Positions 47,083 to 59,100 of a DNA stretch of 64,000 nucleotides are shown one piece after another. The notes beneath the pieces are model-generated. The model made no database searches and was not told the DNA's origin. It saw nothing but the letters and a program-made list of their open reading frames with translations. The position numbers were made by a program, and so were the translations under genes. Source of the DNA: Topomyia yanbarensis (Eukaryota > Arthropoda > Insecta > Diptera > Culicidae); NCBI RefSeq assembly GCF_030247195.1, contig NC_080672.1, positions 349,864,413 to 349,928,412 on the forward strand, in the 5' to 3' direction. Each line of letters opens with the position of its first letter. Position 1 is the first letter of the stretch.

Positions 47083-47965
47083 TAGAGTGGGACACGGTTA
47101 TAATAAAAAAATAAAATTTATCTCCTAGCAACTTTCTAGGTTCCATTTGGGTCCTAGAAAAACTATGCAAATTTTAAGCTCGGTCGGAGAAACTATATTT
47201 TTGCGCCAACGGTTTAAAGTTTACATGGGATTTTGTATGGGAAAATTGACTTAAAAAAAGTTCTTCCAAGAGTCGCCAATTGCATCCTAAAAATAAATCG
47301 ATATATGATTTTTGTAGGAAATTTATCAAGGAAATAAACTCTCGAAGATCGCGACACGATAAGACACTCGTGAAAAAAGTTATTAAGCAAAAACCAGCTA
47401 ATGCTCTGAAGGTTGCTAAAAACTTCAATTTTCATAGCATCACTGCGGCTAACGGTCGGATTATATACAAATTTAACTTCTTATTATGTGCAAAAGAAGC
47501 CTCAATTTATCCCTCAAAACTCTTATGAAGTGACCAAACAATTCTGATCATTGATTTGGGCACAATAAGAAAAGGTCAAAACGAAATTGCGATTAATTGG
47601 ACAGCCAAAACCAGTGGTGCTAGAAAAAATGAATGTTTTATCAATCTTAAGAACATTAATCGGTTTCTGCTTAATAACTTTTTCCACAAATGTCAGATCG
47701 TGTCGTGGTCTTCGAGACTTTGTTTCTTTGTTAAATTTCCTCTTAAAGGTGCATAATGGTTTAGTTTTAGGAGATAACGAGCGCTTTCTGGAGGAATTAT
47801 TTTGTGAAAGTCATTTTTCCCATACGAAATCCCATGTAAACTTTAAACAACGGGCGCAAAAATATAGTTTCATTTATCGAGCCAAGAATATTCACAGTTG
47901 TTATAGGACCCAAATGTTGCCCAAAAAGTTGCTCGGAGCAGGAATCTAATTTTTGTCCCACCCTA
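47083..47965. mobile_element. 883-bp hAT-type foldback with perfect 8-bp TSD
   Basis: ATGTGTAC is duplicated at 47075-47082 and 47966-47973. The terminal inverted repeat is TAGAGTGGGACA at the left and TAGGGTGGGACA read inward from the right. The inverted similarity extends about 350 bp inward on each side, including TTTTTGCGCC...GTTTAAAGTTTACATGGGA and GACACGAT. The overlapping 82-120-codon frames here are translations of the arms, so I do not call genes. Confidence 0.9.
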
Positions 47966-48036
47966 ATGTGTACACGGGTTGGAGGTTTACCGAAAAAAAT
48001 TGTTCAAGTTAATATTCTTATAACCTGTGCCTGAGG

Positions 48037-48586
48037 CATAGCTCAACAATTTCAGTGGTGTCAGTTGATAACTGATATTCTCCCGTTTTTTCGGACGAAT
48101 ATCAATTCAACACCAACATCAGTTAGTGTGCAGTCATTTCACTTACTCAATGATAGTGAACCGATCTGATCAAGAAAAAAAATTGAAAGATAATAGTAGA
48201 TATAAGAAGGAATCTCAGACCAAAGTTAGACCAACGTCGTACCAATATTGGGCAATGTAAGACCAACAGTTGTACAAATGTCGGACCAATGTTGAATCAT
48301 AGTTGGTCCAACATTGGATCAATGTCGGACCAAAATCGGACTAACGTTGAAACAAAGCTGGACCGCTGTCGAACGGTATATTTGATCAGTTTCAGTAGTC
48401 GTTGATGCTATCACACAATCAGCGAATGACGTGATAGTTGTGCGTTTGAAATATCATCTCACTGGCAGTCAATATCAGTCACTGATGCATTCAACTGAAT
48501 GTTCAGTATAGTACCTGATAGTTCAGTTTGTTAGCCTGCCAATTTCACGTCTTTTGATATAACTAAACTGAAATTGTTCAGCTCTG
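48037..48586. mobile_element. 550-bp hAT-type MITE with perfect 8-bp TSD
   Basis: GCCTGAGG is duplicated at 48029-48036 and 48587-48594. The termini are CATAGCTCAACAATTTCAGT and, read inward from the right, CAGAGCTGAACAATTTCAGT. The subterminal parts are rich in CAGTTGA/TCAGT words. A minisatellite occupies the centre. Confidence 0.9.
48225..48370. repeat. degenerate minisatellite, ~15-bp unit
   Basis: About nine diverged copies of GTCGGACCAATGTTG-type units in both sense and complement-like variants, inside the 550-bp hAT element. Confidence 0.75.
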
Positions 48587-48604
48587 GCCTGAGGGCAGTC
48601 TTTA

Positions 48605-48840
48605 AATTGCTTTCGCCCAATTGACATTCACCTAAATGGTATTCAATCAATTGGCGTTCCTCCAAATGGCTTTCGACGAATTCGAATTTGATTAATTGGC
48701 ATTCAGTCAAACGTCCCTTTCAGCCAAGTGGCATTAGCTTTCGGTCAAACGATTCTTTCGGCCATATAGCATTCGGTTTAACGGCATTGGACTAAATGGC
48801 CCATTCAGCCAAATGACATTCGGCCCATCCAAATGGCTTT
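48605..48840. repeat. degenerate minisatellite, ~20-22-bp unit
   Basis: About ten diverged copies of a unit like CAAATGGCATTCGGTCAAA/CAATTGGCATTC. It lies directly behind the hAT element's right TSD. Confidence 0.8.
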
Positions 48841-49954
48841 AGGGAATTTCCAATCGAGTCAATATATTCTGATTCCTAATATTGGAATGTATTCCTAATT
48901 TAAATATTGTTTCAATTTTTCGTCTTAGTATTTACAAAAGCTACACAATTTTATTTTAATTTTGGAAAAAAAAACTAATTGTAAATACCTAGTTTAAAAA
49001 AATAAAAAAAAAATAAAAGACATCTGCACAACGATAATCCTCCATACAAAAGGCGGAAAATTGATGAAAACTTCGACTTAGTCTCATTTTGCGAAGCATG
49101 TTTGTTTTTTTTCAACTTTATTTTGGTACTTGGTAGCGTGGTTCAAAAATTTAACATTCACGATTATAAACTGCACTATATCTAAAAATTTATTTTCACA
49201 AATATTAAGTGTAGTGAATTTCTGACATTTACAAATTGCATTACGAACCTGGGGTAAACAAACACTACTATGCCTCTCCATCTGAGTTTGTTTTCTTGGT
49301 GTTTTTCGTGATATCCGCGGTCTAATTGCTGACGAATAGTTGAGTGAAGTGATTCTCCAGTGATTAACTTCGAAAGATTTGTGAAAATTGGTGAAGAAAT
49401 AGCTAAATTAAGTGGTTTTTAGTTTTATCCACGCGGTACTAAGGGCATAAACAAATAGCCATCGCAGTGCTACCTACTGGACCGACCGGCCAGTGTCATT
49501 CACTCGCTGTGGATGCCGGTCGCTTGTGTGACGGTGTGATGAACGGGGGATATTTTTGAAGCCGTAAAACCGTGAAAAGTTTTGAAAAAAAAAAATAGAA
49601 AATTTTTGATTTACGATTTGGTGGTGCTTTAGTATAATACAGTGCGCATTAACAAATTTGGACGTTACAGCGCGTGCCAAAAGTGTTGGAACAGTCAAAA
49701 AGGTGAAATTGGAAAAGTTCGTATTTCTTGGCGAGTTTGAAAAAGTGCGTTTTCTTGGCTACGTAGAAGCGGATAAAGATAGTTCTGCTTGCCTACAGTG
49801 TGTCCCAAAATTGTGGGAACACTCCGAAAAAGTCGATATTGAAAGGGTAAATAAGCTAAGATGTTTTCTTTTCTTCATCTTTTATGCCCATTTGGGGTTG
49901 GTATAGGGTGACTGTACCCGAGCGTATTTTCCAACGTCTGGGGGTGTGAGTTAA

Positions 49955-50975
49955 TATGACGGCCGCTAGTAGTGGTGATGTGGGAGGGTAAAGTAAAAAA
50001 AGATTGCCGAAGCATATGGACCCGACGAACGAATTCGGCAAATTGGCGTTCCTGCACTAAACTGGCACAGAGTTTACCTTTGCCGAGAAACCCGTTCATT
50101 ATTGGCAAATCGGTTGAGGTTGCCTATGCAGGTCCAATTGAAGGTGCGAATACCAAAGCTCAAGGGACACTAGTGGATACTCCAGCGCTAATATTGATCT
50201 TCTGCAAGACCACATACTCGGAATACATAAAGATCGGTTTGCTTCACGTTCCTACTCGCCCATACTTCCCGAACTTGATGCTCTGGTACGGGTGCTTCAA
50301 CTAAAGCCATACACGTGTTCGATGTCCTGGTCCTCAGCGATGCTTTAACTGCTCGAAAGCACAACGGCGTAGGAGAATGTAAAGAAACTGTCGGAATTGT
50401 GAATGCTATCACCAACCAACGAGCCGCGAATGTCCTGTTTATAAAAAATAAAAATATAAGTTCGCTACAACCTAACATCCCGGAAGCACGCAAACGAGCT
50501 GAAAATCTGAGTAAAGACAGCTACGCTCAGGCCACAGCAAAACCGAATGAGATTCTTTAAGCTGAAAGAGTTAGAACTAACAATGAAGAGGAAGGATGAG
50601 CATATCGCAAAACTTCTGGCGGAGACCAAACGCAAGGATGAGAAAATCGAGCAAATGATGGTGTACATCCATCAGATGAAGCAACAGTCCGCTAGTCAAG
50701 AAAAACCACAGCACAGCAAAGAACAGAAGCAAACAAACCTGACAGGCGGGCCAATTACGCTATCCAGGAACAACTCACCAACGACTAATACGGATTCGAA
50801 ACGAGGAAGATCGCAGAAGCAACACACTTCGTTCAGCAAACCCACGACAACCTCGCCGGATAACATGAGCCCATCACCAAAAAGAACCGCTACCACTACC
50901 TCCAACGAAACAATGGGTTATTCAGACGATGAAATTGACATTACCGAGACGGCTCCCAGCCAGCCTCTTCGATAA
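49955..50975 (+). pseudogene. LOA-type ORF1 remnant (gag-like RNA-binding protein)
   Basis: Pieces in shifting frames follow the known order of LOA-type ORF1: MDPTNEFGKLAFL, then PFIIGKSVEVAYAGPIEGAN, then TPALILIFCKTTYSEYIKIG and YFPNLMLWYGCF. The zinc knuckle area reads TRVRCPGPQRCFNCSK, then after a frame change TSRECPVYKK. NIPEARKRAENLSKDSYAQA and a long hydrophilic tail (142 codons, 50547-50975) complete it. An internal deletion is likely between GTLVD and TPALIL. The last frame keeps a coiled-coil-like Lys/Glu region. Confidence 0.8.
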
Positions 50976-51799
50976 TTCTCATTTTCATTATCGAACATAA
51001 ACCCACGCACGAACATTGATCACGAGATAGATCGGTTTGGAAGTGAGGAAAGTGTAGTACTCCTTCCAACGCAAGCACAGCAGAATGAAGGAACTATCCG
51101 GGCCACCATACCCCAACCCGTTGATAGTGAATTCACCTCTGTGGGTGATAGGAACACCGCTATTGCTTGTTTTGATGATCTTCCAGGTTTGACTGACAAC
51201 ATCTACGATACGCTCCTTGCACATCACCACCTGCTATCGCAAGCAGAAGGCCCATCGAAATATTCGTTTCGAGAAGGAACATCTATAACCACAACAGTAG
51301 TGTCGAAGAAAACAACGAAAAATTCACAAAGTCTTTCTCCAGTGCCGGTCGCTGTCGGTAGTTCTGGAAGTAATCGTGTAGTAGTTTCGACAGCGCAGCG
51401 GCTGGCACTGTGGGGTTAGACGTACCACAGGTCAGTCCAATATTTATTCATCTCTGAGCGAATTCTGTTGCGGCTTCTACCGTTACAGATGTGAACAGCA
51501 GTAACCGGTTTGGGGAAGAAGAGAGTAAAGTAGCTTCCCCACTTCATCATGAAGGGATCGTTCGGGAGAAGAGGACTGGCCATACCTCCCGGATATACAG
51601 TCCTCGCAATTTTCCTGGCTTTCCACAGGCGAAGATCCACCGCAACAACAGCAGAAGCATCAGAGCACCACTATTCCGGTTGAAATCAGCGCAACCACGT
51701 CCTGGTTCCAACGGAGCACGCCGGCGAGAACTCGCAGGCAATCACCTTCGCCATCAACATCTTCTTTGTCAGGGACTTTCGCCAGTTGAGACAGCCGAT

Positions 51800-52475
51800 G
51801 CTTCGCACTTCAATGGAACATCCGGTGCCTGCGAACCAACATCAGCGAGATTAAACAGCTGATCTGCGAGTACGGACCGAGCCTGATAGCACTTCAGGAA
51901 ACTAAAGTGGACAACCGAATAGTCCCAGCAGATTACATCGGTAACAACTACACTCTGTTCTGAAAACTGGGAGTTGTCGATACTGGAAACAAGGAGTAGG
52001 TGTTGCCATTCGGAACGGTGTACCCTTCGAGCGAATCGATATCGTGGGCAATATACAGACAATCGCAGTTCGGATACAACTGCCACAACAAATGACGGTG
52101 GTATCAGTCTACGTCCCTCCTAGTACTCAAAAATGTTAAGAACAGCTGGGTGATTTCCTCGACTTCCACGTCCGGTACTCATACTGGGCGACTTCAACGT
52201 GCACCATATTTGCTGGGTTTCCAACAAATCGACCGCACTAGGCCACTTCATCGCAGAAAAAACTTTGACGGAACAGCTAGTCATTCTCAACGACGGGTCA
52301 CATACCCAAATCGATCAAGCTTCCGGTACCACATCAGCCATAAATCTCACAATCTGCACCGAAACTTTGGCCTCGAAATTCATTCATGCGAACGCTTCCG
52401 GATACCCACAACAGTGACCACTTCCCCATAGTCGGCTCAATCCCGGATTGTCTCAGGTTCCAACAAAAAGGCAGC
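51800..52475 (+). pseudogene. LOA-type endonuclease domain remnant
   Basis: The frames together show LQWNIRCLRTNISEIKQLI at the N-terminus, the catalytic Glu in LIALQETKV, VAIRNGVPFERIDIVGNIQT, the catalytic LGDFNVHH and the terminal SDHFPIVGS. A TGA interrupts after NNYTLF, and further frame changes follow near 52000 and 52130. This AP-endonuclease-like domain nicks the target DNA in intact elements; this copy cannot. Confidence 0.85.
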
Positions 52476-53039
52476 AAGGGCTGTACAACCAAGCGGTTTG
52501 GACAGCTTACGAATGACTGACTGCCAGCACTATACGACCGGGCGTCGATATCTCAACAGAGAATTTCGCCGAGCAGTTGATCACTGCTGCAAACACTGTA
52601 AGGTAGGGCCTAAAGCTGTTCCATGGTGGAGTCCGGAGGTGAAAGCATCCATCAAAAGAACGTAGGAAAACACCCAGAGCACTGAAACGTATCCAGACAG
52701 AAGACGCACGAAAAGCTGGTGCATTTAAAGCTTCCAAGAATCGCGGGCGGCAGCGAAAAAGTCGATCCAAGACGCCAAGTAACCATCATGGGAAGACTTT
52801 GTCGCGAAGATATTCCCAAGTTCCACAGCATCAGAGATGTGGCAGACAGTGAACACGCTGAGAGGGACACTTAAGCATAGCTCAACTGTCATTTAACGAT
52901 CTAGTGGATACACTGACAAGCCGGAAGAAATAGCTGATGAACTGGCACAACACTACAGCAAAATATCCGCAACCTCCAGCTATCCACAACTGTTCCAACG
53001 GAAGAAGGAAAAGGCCGAACGAAACCGAATACATTTTTC

Positions 53040-53865
53040 GCCAGACACCGACGAAATATGTAATTCCAACTTCACACTGAATGAGTTGCTGTGGGCACTC
53101 GACAGAGGGTCTTCAGGACCGGACGGTATCGGTTATCCAATGCTACAGCGGCTGTCATTGTCGGTGACAATTGTCATGTTAGAGCTCTTCAACAGAATAT
53201 GGTGCAGTGGCGTATTCCCATTCTGTTGGAGAACTGGAATCATTGTGCCAATCCTAAAGCCAAATACGTGCGATACGGGTCCATCTGCTTTCCAGCCAAA
53301 CACGTTAACGAGCTGTATGACTAGAGTCGAACGGGCGTCTCGACAAACGACAACACGCCTTCAGGTCCGGTCGGGGTACTGACACATACTTCGTGGAACT
53401 AGAGAGGTCTCTATCTGACCGCGATGAACACTGTTTGATAGCGTCGCTTGATTTGTCGAAGGCTTACGACATACTACGCACACTAAAGGAATGGCAGATA
53501 CATGGAAGAATGATAAACATCCTGAACAGTTTTCTGGCCGAAAGAATGTTCCAGGTCAACGTGAAGGAGCATTTGTTTCCAACGCATCCGCTGAAAAACG
53601 GTGTACCGCAGGGCTCAGTGCTCTCTGTTACGCTATTTCTCGTCACTATGCAACGCGGTTCCGAATTCCGTACAGGTCTTGCTGTACGCCGACGATATTC
53701 TGCTTCTAGTACGGAGGAAGAAAGACCAACCGCTCTACCGAAAAATTCAGTCCGCAGTAAATTCCGTCGATAAATTTGTCTAGAAGTGTTGGATTTACGC
53801 TATCTGTAACGAAATTCAGCATCTTCTATTGCAGCCCTAGCGTACGCCGGCCATTATTGTTGAAG
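53040..53865 (+). pseudogene. LOA-type reverse transcriptase remnant
   Basis: Motifs in order: SSGPDGIGYPMLQRLS, the palm Asp in LIASLDLSKAYD, GVPQGSVLSVTLF and the active site LLYADDILLLV (about 53678-53715). SVDKFV and a shifted GFTLSVTK follow. Multiple frame changes. The thumb is missing because the R1-clade fragment begins near 53880. Confidence 0.85.
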
Positions 53866-54039
53866 CAGTATTAGTAGATGCCAAGCTACCACACGGGGTG
53901 TACTGGAGTGTCGGGCTCTCGTGGTGACACCATGGCTAGGTAATACCGACTAAACTCCATTGGGCACCGCCATTGTTCCCCCCAGGGACTACCTCTCGGT
54001 ATTACATCTGGGGGGACGGCTGTACTTGATGTACTCACT

Positions 54040-54200
54040 CGCACTCGCTCACGCGTTCATACATCTTGTATGAGGCTTACTTGGGTGCTCGCTCTATCAC
54101 ACCCTGATTCACTCTCTAACACTGCATGTGAGGCTTACTTTTATGCTCACCCCTAACATACCGTGTGAGACTGACTTGGATGCTCACCCTTCACTCCTCT
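54040..54200. repeat. degenerate ~50-bp repeats in the R1-like 3' UTR
   Basis: Three units around TGTGAGGCTTACTT..TGCTCACC (near 54066, 54128 and 54160), with diverged spacers. Such repeats are common in LINE 3' UTRs. Confidence 0.6.
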
Positions 54201-54249
54201 GCCACGCCACGAGGTATCAGTAGCTAAGTCACAACATTCTACGCTACGA

Positions 54250-55035
54250 CCCTCCCATCTTTGCATGAGGCAGTCCACATATACGCGTGCCCGAACGTGT
54301 GGAGGTACTGTCGGAAGCAGCCATGGCCTGACAGGAATTGTGTCAGATGGAAGTGAACTTCCCCATGGGGTCTGCCCACCAAGCTCGATATGTTAGGTAT
54401 CAGCCGGTGGGTCCACCTACCTTTGAAGAAGTTATCTCACTCACGCTGCTATCTGCGACCGAAGCCACCATGTTGCGCTCGCGGGCTGCTCTATTTCCGC
54501 GTAGTTCAAAGCACTTCTCATCTTCCCGGATGACCAGCCCGACAGGCATCATGCTCGCTACCACGCAGGATGCATCGTGTGATACCGTGCGGTAAGCAGA
54601 TATCACTCTGAGGCACATCACGCGGTAGGTGCTCTCCAGTTTCTGTAGGTAACTGGTTACCCTCAGTGCTCTTGACCATGACGAGCCGCCGTACCTGAGG
54701 ATAGATACGGCAACGCCTGCCAGTAGCCTACTGGCGCACACCTTTGAGCTGTTGGACATCATCCTCGATAATGCCGCAACAGCCGTCGAAGCTCTCTTGC
54801 ACGTTAAGTCGACATGGATGCCGAAGGTCAGCTTGTTGTCTATGATGACTCCGAGAGACTTCAGACTCCGCTGTGTAGTGATCACGACTTCTCCCACATG
54901 GATAACTGCATGTTGTGCCGACTTGCGGTTGTTGACGATAACTACCTCTGTCTTATGCTGAGCAAGCTCCAGGTCTCTCGCGCTCATCCATTCCTCCACC
55001 GTGTTGATCGCGTGTTCTGCGGTTAGTTCTACCTC
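54250..55035 (-). pseudogene. R1-clade ORF2 C-terminal part
   Basis: A 199-codon intact frame (54999-54400) starting MEEWMSARDLELAQHKTEVV, with the conserved LKSLGVIIDNKLTFGIHVDL and LAGVAVSILRYGGSSWSRAL blocks that follow the RT palm in R1-like elements. At 54400 a frameshift ends it, and the next conserved block (HFHLTQFLSGHGCFRQYL) appears in another frame near 54360-54300. The terminal Cys-His knuckle is not intact. It is the longest open frame in the window, and is better preserved than the host LINE, which suggests a later arrival. Confidence 0.85.
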
Positions 55036-55224
55036 AGGGATTGACTCCCCATAGCCTCCGGTTGTTTGGTGGAGGTGGTCGGTACCCCTCTTCCAGACAT
55101 TTGTATTCGTACGCGTCTAACTGGACGAAAGTGGCACGAACCCAAGCCGCAGATTGTGTGGGATATAAAAAAGTTAGACATTTCTTAAATTGTTCGGTCT
55201 GCTTTTCGGCAGGTCCTGGCACGT

Positions 55225-55799
55225 CGCTTCAGCCGCTGAACAATTTTCTACACGGATGGCTCAAAAGACGACAACACAGTAGGTGCGGGAGTGTTTGGAG
55301 AACATCGGTTGGACTTCCATCGCATTGCATCATCTTCTCGGCAGAAGCGTTCGCAATCAAAACAGCGCTAGTAATATACAACACGGCCAATGATTCGGTA
55401 ATCATGTCCGACTCGGTCAGTTGCTTATCGGTATTAGAAGCTGGCACGTCGCAACACCCGTGGATTCAGCAGATTGAAAACATGCTTCGAAATCGTCCAA
55501 TCCATTTTTGCTGGATTCCAGGGCACGCAGGCATTCGCGGCAATGAAGAAGCAGACCGCATCGCAGGAGAAGCCAGGGGCAATGTTCTACTAGAAATACC
55601 CGTTCCAGGAGCAGACGCTGTCAATCAAATCACACAATGTATCCGAAACGAATGGTGGTCAGCGTCCATTGAAGTGAAACTACGAGAAATCAAATTTGAC
55701 AAGGTGAAGTGGACTGACCGCGAGAACTCGGCTGATCAGCGAGTGCTTCTCAGGCTGCGAATAGGGCATAACCATTTGTCGCACGACTTGCTACTATAG
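55225..55799 (+). pseudogene. LOA-type RNase H domain
   Basis: FYTDGSKDDNTVGAGVFGEH opens the domain in one frame (first catalytic Asp). The continuing 252-codon frame has SAEAFAIKTAL (catalytic Glu), IMSDSVSCLSVL (Asp), then FCWIPGHAGIRGNEEADRIA (His/Asp end of the fold). TDRENSADQRVLLRLRIGHN follows. One frameshift near 55300 separates the first motif from the rest. It ends at a TAG. Confidence 0.88.
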
Positions 55800-55992
55800 A
55801 AGACATCCCACCAGTATGCGACAACTGTGGGTCATGAGATCATCCACTGCCAGAAATACGACCACGTTAGAAAGATGCACAATATGGACCACACGAGTCT
55901 ATGAGTAGCGCTAAGCATCGTCGGAGACAACGAGGAAAAACTGTTAAGCTTCCTCCCTATATAAACAGATATAAAACGCCATGAAATGTATC

Positions 55993-56106
55993 TAATACTA
56001 CGTTCACACTACGAGTTAAAACGTGTTTTAACGCTCTCTTGATGACATTTTTCTTGTTGCTAATCATTATAACATGTTTTAACTCTGTAGTGTGAATATA
56101 GTATTA
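55993..56106. mobile_element. ~114-bp foldback MITE
   Basis: Termini AATACTACGTTCACACTACG and CTGTAGTGTGAATATAGTATT are inverse repeats, continuing through GAGTTAAAA/TTTTAACTC. It follows directly on the end of the LOA-type LINE. Confidence 0.85.
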
Positions 56107-59100
56107 ATAAACAACAAGAATAACTATGCGTCACTTTCAGGCATATCATGAAAATTCGTATTTTTTCTTAGTTTAGGGCAAAACAAGACATTCATTTCCG
56201 GAAAGTACACTAATTTTTAAATATCATGTTCTACAAGCGATGTTTCCGAACTGTCTAAAAAAAGTTCAACCACTTTTCACTTAATTACTTTAATTTAATA
56301 CACGATTGATCGTTTATTCCTCATGTCTGAGCTAGAAGAAAGGCTTGTTAAGACTAAATCGAACGACTAGTATAAGCTCAATGAATGACCTATCAAAAGA
56401 AACCAGTTTGACTCTAATCGGAATCTTATCTAAAAAGATATATTATTTAGAATAACAGCAGTTTGAATAATATTTTTTTTTTAATTCATCATCTATTTCA
56501 CCTTTAAAGTACTGCATAAAATCAAGCTTTTGTCCACAAAACTTAATAGTTTGAGAAAACTATTCAAACTGTTTACAAACATAGAAAAATGTTGAATTAT
56601 GTAAAATTGAAAATGAAATTATGCGGTTTTGTCGAGCTGGGTGACACAGTGCACCGTGTCATGTCAAATAAACAGACTGATAATCCCGGTTAGCGAAAAA
56701 CGGTTCCAGGTCAACTGATGAATAGTTTATCATGAAGTGTCTTTGCAATACAGTCTATACTAAGAAGATGAACAGGAGGATCCGTGTAGTCAAACACTAG
56801 TGATTTTAGGGAAAAAATCATATCCTAAAAGCATATCATCCAAGCCCCAAAAGACCACACCTACAAAGTTCACCTTCCTGTGCAAAATCCAAAATCCTCG
56901 TCTCGCATGAGCCTTGTTACCACAGACAAATGGTTCTAGATACACTCGAACGTTCAGTAAAACCTACTTGTATGTTATTCAAGTGTAATCAGGCTTACCA
57001 CCTACGGCCTTCGGGGAAATGAATGATATACCCGTAAGCCAAACGGGAAATTCAGCAAATGTTCCACATTCAATCGCGCCCACTCACCATTTATGTAGCT
57101 ACGTGTGGTAGTCGGAACAAAAAAGAAAACTTTCCAGGCATCGGATCAGGGGGGGGGGGGAGATGAGCGATTTACAAAGTAGGAGATTTCCACCGGAAAC
57201 GGAGTGAAATATGAGTGCAGTGACAAAACAAACGAAAAAAATGGGCCTCGGAGTGGCTGAGATAATATTTCAGCCCGACTTTTCCGCGGTGAAAGTCAGT
57301 GCACAGCCAGTTGGGGGGTGTGTTCCGAACGCCCATCGCTCCGAGTTCGAGAAAATCGTGCTCTGGTATGCGTTTGTCGTTTGTTTAGAAAACTGATCTC
57401 GGTTTCCGGTAAGTGCAATGCCAGAGCAGGTGACAGTTCCATTACCACCCTCTCACCATGCTGTCTAATGGTATATCGATACCGTCAACCAAGAAGAACC
57501 ATGCATGGGTGCTTCAATGGCAATCGTTCGGGAATCGGAAAGTCGCTCTGCAGAAGTACGATAGATGAGATATCCCAGCGTGGCGCCACCTCCGCCACCA
57601 AATGGAAAATGCGACGACCAGAACACGTCCTCTGTGTGTGGCGTTACTAGCGAGAGCGGGCAAGTAAAGTAAAGCTGCATAAATTCATACACACAACGGG
57701 TTTCGCCAGATTCAGGAAGAGATATGACAAGTTTCAAAATTGGAAATAAATTACAGAAGACACCCGCTCGGAATGTGATTTCCCGTGGCTATGCAGATGA
57801 AGTTTATTTTTTGGGGGGCAAATACTGTCACCAAGGATGGACAGTGGAATAACACAAAACAAACTTCGGGTGGGCGAGAACCAGCAAGTTTTCGGATTTT
57901 CACTTTTCAGATATCACATCGATGTGCACATGGAATTCAACTGAAGAAAATGGATTGCATAAATATGAAATGCATTTTCACTGAAATTCCTGCAAAGTTC
58001 TTCATGGAGCTCCAAAATCCACATAGAGGATTAATGTTGTTGGAATAGAACGTGACACATTCACATTTGAGTGGCAGCTCTATTTGAACACTGCTTTGGT
58101 CGCTATCCGATATTAAATATCGAATAGTAGTCATAATCCTGTTCATATATAAGCTTTGAGTATAAGCTTTTCCTTTCGCGAAGTGAGTGAAGTGATACCG
58201 ACGATTCTATATTTTAGGACCCTGTCGTCTTTATTTTATTTTCCTAAAAAGAACCATAACCATAACAGGGACTGAAAATTGATAATTGAATAAAGTTGAT
58301 AGCAAATAGCACTCCGAAAATTCACATCTGAAAGTCGTGGCTTAAATTTAAATCGCCGCATTTATTCCTCAGTAACACGGTACCGTAGTTACATTGTAAT
58401 CAAAGCAACATCAAAAGCCCCTTTAATCTCCCACCCATAGTGGTACTTAGGCAACTGCAAAAATTTACGAAAATCTTGAAGGCAGCGACAAGCACACCAA
58501 AAGTATAAAGAACTGGCCCGCCCGTACGGCGGGAGTGGCAAGGCGACAACAGCTCGGTAAAAATAACTGACTTTTCGCACACTTTTCTCCCAACCCAAGT
58601 CGTTAAGCCCTCCGAAGGAGTAGGGCTTTCGAGAAGTATTTTTTGTCCTCATTTCGAATCCCTCGGAATGGCAACGTTAATATTGCCGACGGTGTTTGAA
58701 AGCACTCGAGCAGAATGTTTAGACGAAAAGCGAGAATAATGGAGTGAGGGAATATGGAAAAATGACTGTTGAAAATTCAATCTCAGAAACGAAATGACGA
58801 TTCCAAGTCTGTCGATTTTTCGTGGCACTACATACTGGCAGCAGCAATGTTTCGACGTAGCAATAAGAGACTTGGTAGTTGAGCAATGTGTCAAAGTTGT
58901 GCATCGGGTGCACTGCATTGCTTTATTTTCCCAAAGTTTATATCTAGCAAGTTTTCTTTTTCTGAACAAGTCAAGCGAGCGACAATCAAGTTTGAAGTTT
59001 ACAAATGGTGTATAAGCTAGGGATGTGATTCGGGAATCTGGCAAAGTGGAGAAAACTTTGGAGATGAAAACTCAAGACTTTGTGGGAAAGAAAGCGCTTT

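Larger units (their letters stand above)
53880..55060 (-). mobile_element. 5'-truncated R1-clade LINE fragment, inserted antisense
   Basis: Read on the minus strand, it starts just after where the RT active site would be (GESIPEVELTAEHAINTVEE) and runs to a 3' UTR. R1-clade LINEs are often 5'-truncated like this. No 28S rDNA flanks it, so if it is R1-related it belongs to a subgroup without strict rDNA targeting. I could not define a target-site duplication. Confidence 0.8.
49290..55992 (+). mobile_element. dead LOA/I-type non-LTR retrotransposon, interrupted
   Basis: In order on the plus strand: a putative 5' UTR, an ORF1 with zinc-knuckle debris, an AP endonuclease, a reverse transcriptase and an RNase H. 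RNase H downstream of RT places it in the I/LOA group rather than the jockey or R1 groups. Every domain carries frameshifts or stops. Between the RT active site and RNase H lies an R1-clade fragment in reverse orientation. The spacing also shows that several hundred bp of RT thumb sequence are missing. The 5' limit is estimated from a change in texture and the 3' limit from the MITE that follows. Confidence 0.88.

Noticed and set aside
47174..47949. Overlapping 82-120-codon frames
   Set aside because: They lie in the two arms of the 883-bp hAT foldback and mirror each other; no domain.
57465..57737. Small gene on either strand
   Set aside because: Frames on both strands are of similar length with no motif, start context or splice support.
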